Part shown: in pieces, positions 17,519-26,764 of the stretch
Layout of the letters: each line of letters opens with the position of its first letter
Numbering within the stretch: the first letter of the stretch is position 1
Source: Bacillota bacterium
GTDB lineage: Bacteria > Bacillota > Clostridia > UBA1381 > UMGS1253
Assembly (NCBI GenBank): GCA_022706785.1
Contig: JAKJBW010000003.1
Span: forward strand, 52,528-116,527
DNA length: 64,000 bases
Reading direction: 5' to 3'
Made by a program: the position numbers and the translations under genes
Notes under the pieces: generated by a model
Database searches by the model: none
What the model saw: the letters and a program-made list of their open reading frames with translations, nothing else
What the model was told of the DNA's origin: nothing

Positions 17519-19452
17519 ACGAATCGATAAAGCCGGGCACGCTTTTGGGCGGCCGCTATGAGATCATTGAAAAAATCGGGGCGGGCGGCATGGCGATGGT
17601 CTATAAAGCACATTGCCGGCTTTTGAACAGATACGTTGCGGTAAAGGTTTTGCGGCCGGAGTTTCGGGAGGACGCCGAATTTATAAAAAAATTCAACATA
17701 GAAGCGCAGGCGGCAGCCAGCCTCTCGCATCCGAATATCGTTTCCATTTACGATGTGGGGCGTGAGGGGGAATGGCACTATATTGTCATGGAGCTTGTAG
17801 AGGGTGTGACGCTAAAGCAGTATATTGAACGCAAAGGCACACTGCCGTGGCAGCAGGCGGCAGGCTTTGCCGCTCAGCTTTGCTCGGCGCTGGAATGCGC
17901 GCATAAAAATCATATCATACACCATGATATCAAGCCGCACAATATGATTATCACTGCGGACGACATGCTCAAGGTCACGGACTTCGGCATTGCGCGCGCC
18001 GCTACGTCCTCTACGCTGGTTGCAGGCGGCAGTACGATGGGTTCTGTGCACTATTTTTCGCCCGAGCAGGCTCGCGGCGGGTATACCGATGAAAAAAGCG
18101 ACATATATTCGGCGGGCATAGTGATGTATGAGATGCTTACGGGCCGCGTCCCGTTTAACAGTGAAAGTGCTGTCACCGTGGCGCTGATGCATATGCAAAA
18201 TGAGCCCCGGCCGCTGCGGGAGCTAAATGATGCCATCCCTGAAAGCATAGAAAACATTGTCTTAAAGGCCATCAGGAAGGAACAGCATCTGCGCTACCAG
18301 ACGGCAGGCGAAATGCTTGCCGAGCTCAACGCGGTCTTAGCTCGTGGCAAGGCTGGCTATGATGACTGTGAAGAAGCTGATCAAACAAAGCCCGTTCCTG
18401 CGATACTTGCAAACAAATACGGGAAAGCAGGGAAGCCGGGCGGGCAGAAGAAGGCCGGCAAAAGGCCAAAAGAACCCTTGACAAAGCATGAGAAAATAGC
18501 GACATGGGTAGCAGTAGTGGTAGCTATGCTTCTGCTTGGCGCTATGGGGTGGTTTGTGCTTTCATCACTGGGGCTGGTCAGCTTTGGCAGAAATGAAATT
18601 GAGGTTCCGAATTTTGTGGACATGGAGATAAACGACGCTAAGCAAGGCGCCAAAGACCAAAAGCTTACGTTGGAAATAGATGAGGAAATAGAATCCGCTA
18701 CGGTGGAAAAGGGACATATCATTTCTCAGGATCCTGCAGCGGGAAGGTTGGTCAAGCCCCATGCTAAAATCAAGGTTAAGGTAAGCAGCGGCGCAGGGCT
18801 TGTCAAGGTTGCCTCGGTTGTCAATATGGAGCAGCGGAGCGCTGTAAATGAGCTCGAGTCTTTGGGGCTGGTTGCGGTAGTCGCTTTAGAGGAAAGCGAA
18901 ACTATTCCTGAAGGCGTCGTGGTCCGCCAGGTTCCGGAAGCCGGTGTGGAGGTCAGCGCAGGCAGTGTGGTAAAGCTTTATGTGAGCGGTAGGCAGGCCG
19001 AGCAAATCAAGATCCCGGATGTGACAGGCGAGACATTGACCCGCGCCAGGGTTTCCATAGAGTCTGCAGGCCTTACTATGGGAAACGTCAGTGAAGTGAC
19101 ATCGGAAAAAACGGTTGGCACGGTGATCAGCCAAAGTCCGCGTTCGGGCAGCTATGTCGCTAAAAAAACGCCCATTGATCTGACAGTGAGCAAAGGCGTC
19201 CAGACGCAGCCGCCTGTCGCCACGGCGACACCTGAGCCCGCGGCAAAGGTGAAAACGCTCAGTATTCCCGTGCCGCAGGACAAGGACTCAACAAGGATAA
19301 AGGTAGTGGCCAACGGAAAGAGCATACATGATGCCGCCCACAACAAGAGTGAGGGGGCCTTTGATCTGAAGGTTTCGGGACACGATACGGTGTCGCTTGA
19401 AATATATCATGACGGCAGCTTGAAGTCGACACAGACCATTAATTTTAATTGA
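17515..19452 (+). CDS. prkC: PASTA-domain Ser/Thr protein kinase (PrkC)
   Basis: A membrane kinase whose extracellular PASTA domains sense peptidoglycan fragments or lipid II. The 645-aa product has a kinase domain (about 10-280; glycine loop GAGGMAMVY, Lys44, DFG at 156-158), a basic linker, one membrane helix (about 331-353), three PASTA repeats (about 362-565) and a Pro/Thr-rich tail plus a small C-terminal domain. The catalytic loop reads HHDIKPHN rather than the usual HRDIKPxN, so the regulatory Arg is replaced by His; Asp138, Lys and Asn are kept, so activity is expected. Confidence 0.96.
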   Translation: MNESIKPGTLLGGRYEIIEKIGAGGMAMVYKAHCRLLNRYVAVKVLRPEFREDAEFIKKFNIEAQAAASLSHPNIVSIYDVGREGEWHYIVMELVEGVTLKQYIERKGTLPWQQAAGFAAQLCSALECAHKNHIIHHDIKPHNMIITADDMLKVTDFGIARAATSSTLVAGGSTMGSVHYFSPEQARGGYTDEKSDIYSAGIVMYEMLTGRVPFNSESAVTVALMHMQNEPRPLRELNDAIPESIENIVLKAIRKEQHLRYQTAGEMLAELNAVLARGKAGYDDCEEADQTKPVPAILANKYGKAGKPGGQKKAGKRPKEPLTKHEKIATWVAVVVAMLLLGAMGWFVLSSLGLVSFGRNEIEVPNFVDMEINDAKQGAKDQKLTLEIDEEIESATVEKGHIISQDPAAGRLVKPHAKIKVKVSSGAGLVKVASVVNMEQRSAVNELESLGLVAVVALEESETIPEGVVVRQVPEAGVEVSAGSVVKLYVSGRQAEQIKIPDVTGETLTRARVSIESAGLTMGNVSEVTSEKTVGTVISQSPRSGSYVAKKTPIDLTVSKGVQTQPPVATATPEPAAKVKTLSIPVPQDKDSTRIKVVANGKSIHDAAHNKSEGAFDLKVSGHDTVSLEIYHDGSLKSTQTINFN

Positions 19453-19544
19453 TATAGTCATACCACTGTAAAAGGGGCCGCAAAGATTAGACTGGTTTAG
19501 AGTGGTTTGCCTATAAAATATCGCTTGAAATGAGAGGCGGATGC

Positions 19545-20411
19545 ATGCGGGAAGGTATCATCGTAAAAGGGATAGGCGGTTTTTACAGCGTCAAAACAGC
19601 CGACGGCGTATACGAATGCAGGGCAAGAGGCAGGCTCAGGCGCGAAAGCGTGGTTCCCATGGTGGGCGACAGGGTGCATATCAGTCTTGAGAATGGCAAG
19701 GGCAGCATAGAAGCCATAGGCGAGCGCACCTCCATGCTGATCAGGCCGCCGGTTGCCAATATCGATCAGCTTGTCGTAGTGGCGGCGTGCTCAGCGCCCG
19801 CGCCGAATCCGGCTTTGATCGACCACTTTCTGATCATGGGCGAAATCATAGGGGTCCAGACGGTTCTATGCTTAAACAAGACCGACCTTGATGGCGATAC
19901 GGGCAGCGAGATAAGACAGATCTATGAGCAAGCGGGTTACCGTGTTTTATGCACCAGCGCTGTTTGTGGTGCCGGTATTGACGAGTTAAGGGCTCTTTTA
20001 AAGGATAGGGTCACTGCTTTTGCGGGAAATTCCGGCGTAGGGAAATCAAGTATTCTAAATGTCGTTGATTTAGATTTTGTTTTAAAAACAGGCGAGGTAA
20101 GCGAAAAGATAAAACGCGGCAGGCATACCACGAGGATGGTGGAGCTGTTAGCGCTCGGATGCGGGGGCTATGTGCTTGATACGCCGGGGTTTTCATCCTT
20201 TGAGCTGCCGGATATCAAAGCGGAGGAGCTTGAGCTTTATTTCAGGGAATTTTCGCCGTATCTGGGAAAATGCCGTTTCCGTGGATGCGCCCATGTGGGC
20301 GAGCCGGATTGTGCGGTGCTTGCCGCCGTGCAGGCAGGCGAGATCTCGCAGCAGCGCTATGACAGCTATAAGGCGCTATATTACGATTTAAAGAAGGCGA
20401 AAGAATGGTAA
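19545..20411 (+). CDS. rsgA: ribosome small subunit-dependent GTPase A (RsgA)
   Basis: A circularly permuted GTPase that checks late 30S maturation. The 288-aa product has an N-terminal OB fold, then G4 LNKTDL before G1 GNSGVGKSS and G3 DTPGFSSF, and a C-terminal zinc knuckle (CRFRGCAHVGEPDC). The ATG at 19545 follows GAGAGGCGG; an ATG 15 bp earlier would overlap the RBS. It follows prkC as in most Firmicutes. Confidence 0.96.
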   Translation: MREGIIVKGIGGFYSVKTADGVYECRARGRLRRESVVPMVGDRVHISLENGKGSIEAIGERTSMLIRPPVANIDQLVVVAACSAPAPNPALIDHFLIMGEIIGVQTVLCLNKTDLDGDTGSEIRQIYEQAGYRVLCTSAVCGAGIDELRALLKDRVTAFAGNSGVGKSSILNVVDLDFVLKTGEVSEKIKRGRHTTRMVELLALGCGGYVLDTPGFSSFELPDIKAEELELYFREFSPYLGKCRFRGCAHVGEPDCAVLAAVQAGEISQQRYDSYKALYYDLKKAKEW

Positions 20412-20525
20412 CATAAAAAGGCGTGCATAAGGTTGGCAGCTGCAAAAGAAAAAACATCTGGCGCAAGGTCAAAACGGTTTTTCCGCAGGGTAGGGCCGCG
20501 GCCTTCAGCCGAATTGGAGGATATC

Positions 20526-21278
20526 ATGATTAAAATTGCACCTTCTATTTTATCAGCGGATTTCGCTTATTTGGCCGAGCAGATTTGCGCGGCCGAAAGC
20601 GGCGGCGCGTCGTATCTTCACCTTGATGTGATGGACGGCCATTTTGTGCCCAATATTTCCTTTGGGTCGGCGGTAGTTGAAAAAATACGCCCGCATAGCT
20701 CGCTGATTTTTGATGTTCACCTGATGATAGAAAATCCTGAAAAGTATATAGAGGCATTTGCCAAGGCCGGAGCGGACATTATTACCATTCACTACGAGGC
20801 CACCGACCGCCTTGATGCGTGCATCAAGCGGATCCGCTCGTTTGGCAAAAAGGCGGGCGTGGCGATAAAGCCCGCCACGCCTGTCAGTGCGGTAATGGAT
20901 ATGTTAGATCAGCTGGATCTGGTTTTGGTGATGTCGGTGGAGCCGGGGTTTGGCGGACAGACCTATATGAAGCAGGCGGACGCCAAGCTGCAGGCGCTGC
21001 GTGCGGCTGCGTGGGACGGATTTGATGTGGCGGTGGACGGCGGCATTAATCTAGACAACCTTGCCCATGTGGTCAGTATGGGTGCGAATGTGGTTGTGGC
21101 TGGCAGCTCGGTTTTCGGCTCAAAGGATATCGAGCGCACCGTGTCCGAGTTCAACAGGGTGGCAGGCTTGAGTGATTCATCCTACCTTGGCGGCGACGGG
21201 TCTTCGTTTGAGCGCTACATTCCCTCAAAGCTGAGCACATTTGCCGCCTGCACCAAGCGGTTGGTGAAGGGTCAGTGA
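20526..21278 (+). CDS. rpe: ribulose-phosphate 3-epimerase
   Basis: It interconverts ribulose-5-phosphate and xylulose-5-phosphate in the pentose phosphate pathway. The 250-aa product has the TIM-barrel landmarks APSILSADF, HLDVMDGHFVPNISFG, FDVHLMI, MSVEPGFGGQ and VDGGI. The ATG at 20526 follows TTGGAGGATATC. It is about 30 residues longer than usual, with a Ser/Gly-rich C-terminal tail (about 222-250) that is unlike the family core. It overlaps thiN by 4 bp. Confidence 0.95.
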   Translation: MIKIAPSILSADFAYLAEQICAAESGGASYLHLDVMDGHFVPNISFGSAVVEKIRPHSSLIFDVHLMIENPEKYIEAFAKAGADIITIHYEATDRLDACIKRIRSFGKKAGVAIKPATPVSAVMDMLDQLDLVLVMSVEPGFGGQTYMKQADAKLQALRAAAWDGFDVAVDGGINLDNLAHVVSMGANVVVAGSSVFGSKDIERTVSEFNRVAGLSDSSYLGGDGSSFERYIPSKLSTFAACTKRLVKGQ

Positions 21279-21904
21279 GGGGTGTTGTCATCTCCGGCGG
21301 ACGCCTTGCCGACGCAGCCGACGCAGCAGCCTCGGTTATGAAGGATGATATGGTTATTTGCGCCGACTCCGGTTATTTGCATGCGCTTGCAATGGGGCTT
21401 AAGCCGCAGGCTGTTTTGGGTGACTTTGATTCGGTGGAGCGGGATGCGGTAGTATGCGAAACTATTATCAGCTATCCTGCCCATAAGGATCAGACCGATA
21501 CTGAGCTTTGTGTGCGCTATGCCATAGCGCGCGGCTGTGACGAGATTTTGCTTCTGGGTGCTACGGGCGGCCGCATCGACCATGAGCTGGCGAATGTATT
21601 CCTTTTAAAGCTTATATCTGACGCTGGCAAAAAGGGCAGCATCTATGACGGCGTATCCTATGTATTTTTAGTGGCGGATGAGCTGATCCTGACAGGCGAC
21701 GTGGGGGATATTCTCTCTGTGATTCCTGTGACGGCGCAGGTTGTGGGGATCACGACCCGCGGTCTTGCTTATCCGCTTGACAATGCCTGCATGGCTTTCG
21801 GACCCGCGCTTGGCATCAGCAATGTGTTTTCGGAAAGCCGTGCGGAAGTAAAGATCAAAGAGGGGCTTGCCCTGGTTGTATGGACAAAGGCGGACAAGCT
21901 TTAA
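21275..21904 (+). CDS. thiN: thiamine pyrophosphokinase
   Basis: It transfers pyrophosphate from ATP to thiamine to give thiamine diphosphate. The 209-aa product shows the family motifs ADSGYLHALAMGLKPQAVLGDFDSV near the N terminus (read as two blocks), KDQTDTELCV and LLGATGGRIDHELAN. The GTG start overlaps the rpe stop. The rsgA-rpe-thiN order is standard in Firmicutes. A terminator follows about 50 bp downstream. Confidence 0.94.
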   Translation: MRGVVISGGRLADAADAAASVMKDDMVICADSGYLHALAMGLKPQAVLGDFDSVERDAVVCETIISYPAHKDQTDTELCVRYAIARGCDEILLLGATGGRIDHELANVFLLKLISDAGKKGSIYDGVSYVFLVADELILTGDVGDILSVIPVTAQVVGITTRGLAYPLDNACMAFGPALGISNVFSESRAEVKIKEGLALVVWTKADKL

Positions 21905-21956
21905 CAAACAGCGAGTGGCGCCTGTGCAAATGCGCTTTGGAATTATCGTTATGTAG

Positions 21957-22002
21957 AATCTGTAGACTCTTCATTGGCATGAAGGGCTTGCAGATTTTTT
22001 TT
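21957..22002 (+). terminator. terminator at the end of the housekeeping run
   Basis: AATCTG (21957-21962) with CAGATT (21991-21996) outside and CTTCAT/ATGAAG inside, ending in a run of eight T. It separates thiN from the dcw cluster. Confidence 0.8.
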
Positions 22003-22152
22003 GTTATTGGTTACAATCGCGTAAGATATCAAAAAATAGGTGACCCAATAGAATAACCGGCCTTGTGGCATAAAAAATTGCACAAGTTTACATACCTGTT
22101 TTGTGTATTTGTGCTAATATGAAAAAAAGATTAAAAATTTTTAAAAAAAGTA

Positions 22153-22181
22153 TTGAAAATGTAATCTAAATCGTGTAAAAT
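22153..22181 (+). promoter_or_regulatory. dcw cluster promoter
   Basis: TTGAAA (22153-22158), 17 bp, TAAAAT (22176-22181), immediately upstream of the MraZ boxes and about 95 bp before mraZ. Confidence 0.75.
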
Positions 22182-22189
22182 CTTCATGA

Positions 22190-22224
22190 AGTGGTTAGAA
22201 GTGTTATAAAGTGGTTGCAAGTGG
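22190..22224 (+). promoter_or_regulatory. MraZ operator: four AGTGG-type boxes at 10-bp spacing
   Basis: AGTGG occurs at 22190, 22210 and 22220 and AGTGT at 22200, so four boxes share one helical phase. MraZ is known to bind direct TGGG/GTGG-type repeats of 10-bp period upstream of its own operon. Location just after the -10 box fits repression by occlusion of the start site. Confidence 0.85.
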
Positions 22225-22275
22225 ATTAAAAACGGTTAAAATCGGCTCACAACCTCAGGACGGGAGGTGACAAGC

Positions 22276-22716
22276 TTGTTCATAGGGGAATACAACCATA
22301 ATATCGATGCCAAAGGCAGGATGATCATGCCGTCCAAGTTCAGGAAAGACGATTTGGGCGAAGTTTTTTATGTGACCAGAGGCACCGAAAAGTGTTTGTT
22401 TCTGTACCCGCGCGACGAGTGGGCAAAATTCGAAGAAGAGCTTGCCGCCTTGCCGATAACGACAAGCCCCAAAGCGGGAGCGTTTGCAAGATTCTTTTTG
22501 TCAGGCGCGGCGGAATGTGAAGTGGACAAGCTGGGCAGGATCAATATTCCGCTCCATTTGAGAGAGCACGCGGGACTGGTCAAGGATGTGAAGGTCTTGG
22601 GCGTGCGCAGCCGTATAGAAGTTTGGGATACTAAAACATGGGAGGCCTATTGCAGCGAAAAAATTACGTTGGATAATGTCATCTCAAGCATGGGCTCTAT
22701 CGGAATGGACTTTTAG
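22276..22716 (+). CDS. mraZ: transcriptional regulator MraZ
   Basis: A ring-forming AbrB-fold DNA-binding protein that autoregulates the dcw cluster. The 146-aa product begins FIGEYNHNIDAKGRMIMPSKF, and the second repeat of the fold carries CEVDKLGRINIPLHLREHAGL. TTG at 22276 is chosen because GGGAGGTGA precedes it and the N terminus then matches the family; the track of an upstream GTG overlaps the RBS. First gene of the cluster. Confidence 0.97.
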   Translation: MFIGEYNHNIDAKGRMIMPSKFRKDDLGEVFYVTRGTEKCLFLYPRDEWAKFEEELAALPITTSPKAGAFARFFLSGAAECEVDKLGRINIPLHLREHAGLVKDVKVLGVRSRIEVWDTKTWEAYCSEKITLDNVISSMGSIGMDF

Positions 22717-22729
22717 GTGGTGATGCATT

Positions 22730-23662
22730 TTGAAATTTGAGCACACACCGGTACTGTTGCAGGAAAGCATTGATATGCTTGATATAAAGAGCGACGGCAT
22801 CTATGTTGACGCAACACTGGGCGGTGCAGGGCACAGCGAAGCTATAGCCGCACGATTGGACGCAGGCAGGCTGATCGGTATCGACCGGGATGCAAATGCA
22901 ATCAGGGCCGCGACCGAAGCGCTTTTGCCATTTGGGGCCCGTGTAACAATTGTACACGACAATTTTAAAAATATCAAGGATATTCTAAAGCGCTGTGATG
23001 TCGGGCCGATAGACGGTGCGCTGCTTGACTTGGGCGTGTCATCACATCAGTTGGACGAGCCGTCCAGGGGATTTTCCTACATGACGGATGCGGCTTTGGA
23101 CATGCGCATGGACAGAAGCGCGCCTGTCAGTGCCTACGACGTGGTGAACGGATATTCCGAACCGCAGCTTTCCCGGATGATTTATGAGTACGGCGAGGAG
23201 CGTTGGAGTAAACGGATAGCGCAGTTTATTATACAACAGCGGCAAAAAACGCCTATCGCCACCACGGGTGAGCTTGTGCGGGTGATTGAGGCGGCTATCC
23301 CCAAGGCAGTGCGCACAGAAGGCGGGCACCCCGCCAAACGCACATTTCAGGCCATACGGATTGAGGTCAACGGGGAGCTGACTATTCTGAAGCAAGCGAT
23401 ACAGGATTTTGCGGATGCGCTTAAGCCGGGCGGACGGCTGGCTGTGATAACCTTCCATTCGCTGGAGGACAGGATTGTAAAGAATGTATTTTCGTCCCTT
23501 GAAAAAGGATGTGTTTGCCCGAAGGATTTCCCCATATGTGTCTGCGGGGCCAGGCCGACGCTCAAGGTTTTGACTAAAAAGCCCATTATATCCGGTGATG
23601 AAGAGCTTTCGGCAAATACAAGAGCCAAAAGCGCAAAGCTTCGCGCAGCGGAAAAGCTGTAA
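22730..23662 (+). CDS. rsmH: 16S rRNA (cytosine-1402 N4) methyltransferase RsmH
   Basis: SAM-dependent methylation of C1402 of 16S rRNA. The 310-aa product begins KFEHTPVLLQESIDML and shows VDATLGGAGHSEAIA, DGALLDLGVSSHQLDEPSRGFS, HPAKRTFQAIRIEVN and VITFHSLEDRIVK, all standard. TTG start after GGTGGTGATGCATT, 13 bp behind mraZ. Confidence 0.97.
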   Translation: MKFEHTPVLLQESIDMLDIKSDGIYVDATLGGAGHSEAIAARLDAGRLIGIDRDANAIRAATEALLPFGARVTIVHDNFKNIKDILKRCDVGPIDGALLDLGVSSHQLDEPSRGFSYMTDAALDMRMDRSAPVSAYDVVNGYSEPQLSRMIYEYGEERWSKRIAQFIIQQRQKTPIATTGELVRVIEAAIPKAVRTEGGHPAKRTFQAIRIEVNGELTILKQAIQDFADALKPGGRLAVITFHSLEDRIVKNVFSSLEKGCVCPKDFPICVCGARPTLKVLTKKPIISGDEELSANTRAKSAKLRAAEKL

Positions 23663-23727
23663 AATAAAATTGCTGTTTAAAACAGGGGGAGTTTTTAATA
23701 TATTTGCAAAAGCAGGGGGTATCAGGC

Positions 23728-24213
23728 ATGCGTACAAACGGAAATCTGGCTTTAAATCCGGCCTACAAGCCACAGTATCAGCCGACACCAAAATCTTTGC
23801 GTAAAAAGAGCATAAGCACACAAAGAGGCAAATCACATAAGGTAAATGTTGCGGTGGCTATCATCTACATAGCGATCATCTCCGCGATTGCTTTCTGTAT
23901 GGTGGCCAGGGAAGTTCAGATCTATGAACAGAGCAATCAGGCAAGACAGCTCACGGTGGCTTTAGGCAAGCTGCAGTCGGAGAATACGCAGGCTATGCTG
24001 GACGCGGAAAGAAGTGTGGATCTTAAGCATATTGAGCAGGTAGCCACAGGCCAGTTTGGCATGATCCGTCCCGAAAAATATCAGACAGTCTATATCTCCA
24101 TACATCAGGACGACTATGTTGAAAAGGTAGCCGGCAAGGGAATCGCACAGCAGCTGCAGCAGAGTATAGGCACCGGCGTTAAAAATCTTTTTGGCATATT
24201 TGATACCCGATAA
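23728..24213 (+). CDS. ftsL: cell division protein FtsL-like
   Basis: A small bitopic division protein placed between rsmH and the PBP gene, where FtsL is always found. The 161-aa product has a basic cytoplasmic segment (about 1-45), one membrane helix (about 48-70, VNVAVAIIYIAIISAIAFCM) and an extracellular region with coiled-coil character. ATG at 23728 follows a GGGGG run. Sequence similarity in this family is low, so the name rests mainly on position and topology. Confidence 0.8.
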   Translation: MRTNGNLALNPAYKPQYQPTPKSLRKKSISTQRGKSHKVNVAVAIIYIAIISAIAFCMVAREVQIYEQSNQARQLTVALGKLQSENTQAMLDAERSVDLKHIEQVATGQFGMIRPEKYQTVYISIHQDDYVEKVAGKGIAQQLQQSIGTGVKNLFGIFDTR

Positions 24214-24393
24214 TATTATAAATAATAATGATAAAAGACCGCATTTTCCAAGAGAGTGAGGTTTAAAGAGTGGTTTTGCAGTCGTGTTAATAACTCTTTA
24301 TCCTGGCTCTTTATTTTTCATGACCGGCCGGCGGGCAGCCGTTTGGCCCAAATGTGCGCAAGCTGTCAGTAATAAATCCATTTTATCAAAACA

Positions 24394-24433
24394 GGGGCAC
24401 TTTTCCGCGCAAGCCGGGAAAAGAGCGCCTTTT
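24394..24433 (+). terminator. hairpin with T-run in the ftsL-ftsI gap
   Basis: CTTTTCC pairs with GGAAAAG, extended by GGxGC/GCxCC with two mismatches, then TTTT (from 24430). It lies in an unusually long gap (24214-24483) for this cluster. It may reduce read-through into ftsI; the rest of the gap shows no ORF. Confidence 0.45.
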
Positions 24434-24483
24434 GGCAATTTTAGCGCTTTTGGCGGTTACGTTATTTTTTAGGGGGAAAGCAT

Positions 24484-26688
24484 ATGAACGCTCCTAACAG
24501 AAAGATTAAAGTACGGGTCCTTGTGTTTATGCTTATTTTCGTGGGCATGATCGGAGCGTTGGTAGTGCGCACAGGATGGCTTCAGGTGGTGGACGGCGCA
24601 TACCTTAAAAAAGCGGCGACCCAGCAGCAGACCAGAGATAAGGTGATCAACTCCAAGCGCGGGACCATTTATGACCGCAACGGTAAAGAGCTTGCGGTAA
24701 GCGCATCTGTGGAGATGGTGACAGTAGCGCCCAATGAGATAAAAGAGTCGGAAAGCGCGCCGCTTGTGGCGCAAAAGCTTGCCGATATCCTTTCGATGAG
24801 CTATGACGATGTTTATAAAATCGTTACCAAAAAATCGGCTTATGAGATTGTCAAGCGCAAGGTGGAAAAAGAACAGACCGACCAGATCAGAGCGCTGAAG
24901 GCCGCTAAGGAAACCAAAAAGGCCTTCGGGGGAGTTAGCCTTGAAGAAGACACCAAGCGCTATTATCCTTTCGGCAATTTCGCCTCGCATGTTATAGGCT
25001 TCACCGGTACAGACAACCAGGGGCTGTACGGTATTGAGAAAGCATACGACGAAGATCTGCGAGGTACTGCGGGGCGTGTGATTTCCGCCAAAAACGCAAT
25101 CGGGGTGGAAATGCCGTATAAATATGAAAAAAAGTATGACTCAAAGGACGGCCTTAGCGTCGTTTTGACCATAGACGAAACCATCCAGCATTTTGCCGAG
25201 AAGCATCTGGAGCAGGCAATGGCGGAAACCAATCCCGCCATGGGCGCTTCTGTTATCGTGGTGTCGCCTAAAACGGGTGGAATTCTGGCAATGGCGACCA
25301 AGCCTGACTTTGACCTCAACAAGCCGTTTGAAATTATAGATACCGGCATGCTTGCCGGGATCGAAAGCCTGCCCGCCGAGCAGCAGAAGGACGCGCGCAG
25401 CCAGGCGCTCACCAAGCTCTGGCGCAATAAGGCCGTAAGCGATACCTATGAGCCCGGCTCGGTTTTTAAAATCCTGACGGCTGCTATGGGTCTGGAGGAG
25501 GGCGTTGTAAAGCCGACCGACAATTTTGTCTGTACCGGCGCTGTGAAGGTGGGCGGAGAGACCATCCACTGCTGGAAAACACAAGGGCATGGCGCGGAAA
25601 CGTTTAAGGAGGGCTTTAAAAATTCCTGCAATCCTGTTTTTATGGGTGTGGGGGAACGTGTGGGCGCCGATCGGTTTATCCGGTATTTTAAGAACTTTGG
25701 TTTAGACGCCAAGACAGGCTTTGATATTATAGGAGAAAGCCAAAGCGTATTTCACAAACCGGAAACGTTTCGTGAGGTTGAGCTTGCCACCTCTTCATTC
25801 GGGCAGTCGTTTAACGTTACGCCGCTTCAGATGGTAGCCGCGATCTCGGCTGTGGTAAACGGCGGAAAACTCTATAAGCCGCATATTGTGAAGGAACTTA
25901 AGGACAAGGACGGCAATACGGTAAAAACCATAGAGCCCACAATGGTGCGTCAGGTGATATCGGAACAGACATCCGCCACCATGCGCGAATTTTTGGAATA
26001 CGTTGTTACCGACGGTACGGGCAAAAACGCTTATATTAAAGGCTTTCGTGTGGGCGGCAAGACCGGAACCTCCGAAAAGCAGCCGCGTGGAAACGGCAAA
26101 TATATCGCTTCATTTTTGGGTATTGCGCCTGCCGACGATCCAGAGCTTTTGGTGCTTGTCGCAATTGACGAGCCCACCGGCTACCTGCATCAGGGCAGCC
26201 AGATCGCCGCTCCTGTTGCAAGAAATATCATTGAGGATTCGCTCAGATATATGGGCGCAGAGCCGCAGTTCTCTGCCGAGGAGCTTGCCACCATGCAAGC
26301 TACGGTTCCCGAAGTGCGCGGGCTCACTGTGGCGGATGCCAAAAATGCGCTTACCACTGCCGGCTTCGGCATAAAGGTGGTTGGCGGCGGCGATACGGTG
26401 GTCGACCAGCTTCCCAAGCCGGCGGCCAGTCTTTCCAAAAAGTCAAATGTTATCGTATACACCGAAGGAGCGCAGGAAACAAAGGTGACGGTTCCCAATC
26501 TGGTGGGTATGAACATGGCTGACGTTAAAAATACGCTTACATCGCTCGGCCTGAATCTTGAGATATTAGGCTCGGTTGCCAGCGACATGAAAACTGCACC
26601 GGCGGTCAGACAGGATCCTGCCGAGGGTACGCAGGTGTTGCCGGCAACAACGGTGCGCGTGGAGTTTACTTATATGGATGGCGATTGA
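24484..26688 (+). CDS. spoVD: class B penicillin-binding protein with two PASTA domains (FtsI/SpoVD type)
   Basis: A transpeptidase that cross-links septal or spore-cortex peptidoglycan. The 734-aa product has one N-terminal membrane helix (about 10-30), a dimerisation domain, and a transpeptidase domain with SVFK (Ser326-Lys329), SCN (381-383) and KTGT (from 526). Two PASTA domains follow (about 604-660 and 670-730). A PASTA-tailed PBP in the dcw cluster could be SpoVD or the vegetative FtsI/PbpB; only one such gene is present here, so it may be either. The gap before it (270 bp) contains a hairpin. Confidence 0.93.
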   Translation: MNAPNRKIKVRVLVFMLIFVGMIGALVVRTGWLQVVDGAYLKKAATQQQTRDKVINSKRGTIYDRNGKELAVSASVEMVTVAPNEIKESESAPLVAQKLADILSMSYDDVYKIVTKKSAYEIVKRKVEKEQTDQIRALKAAKETKKAFGGVSLEEDTKRYYPFGNFASHVIGFTGTDNQGLYGIEKAYDEDLRGTAGRVISAKNAIGVEMPYKYEKKYDSKDGLSVVLTIDETIQHFAEKHLEQAMAETNPAMGASVIVVSPKTGGILAMATKPDFDLNKPFEIIDTGMLAGIESLPAEQQKDARSQALTKLWRNKAVSDTYEPGSVFKILTAAMGLEEGVVKPTDNFVCTGAVKVGGETIHCWKTQGHGAETFKEGFKNSCNPVFMGVGERVGADRFIRYFKNFGLDAKTGFDIIGESQSVFHKPETFREVELATSSFGQSFNVTPLQMVAAISAVVNGGKLYKPHIVKELKDKDGNTVKTIEPTMVRQVISEQTSATMREFLEYVVTDGTGKNAYIKGFRVGGKTGTSEKQPRGNGKYIASFLGIAPADDPELLVLVAIDEPTGYLHQGSQIAAPVARNIIEDSLRYMGAEPQFSAEELATMQATVPEVRGLTVADAKNALTTAGFGIKVVGGGDTVVDQLPKPAASLSKKSNVIVYTEGAQETKVTVPNLVGMNMADVKNTLTSLGLNLEILGSVASDMKTAPAVRQDPAEGTQVLPATTVRVEFTYMDGD

Positions 26689-26764
26689 TGGCACCCGCCG
26701 GATAGGTGGCTGTCTTAAAAAAAATAACAAAATCGGCATGGTATAAACTGGCGGAGGTGCTTTA

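Noticed and set aside
23042..23836. 264-codon minus-strand frame opposite rsmH
   Set aside because: rsmH on the plus strand is complete with all motifs; the antisense frame has no recognisable features.
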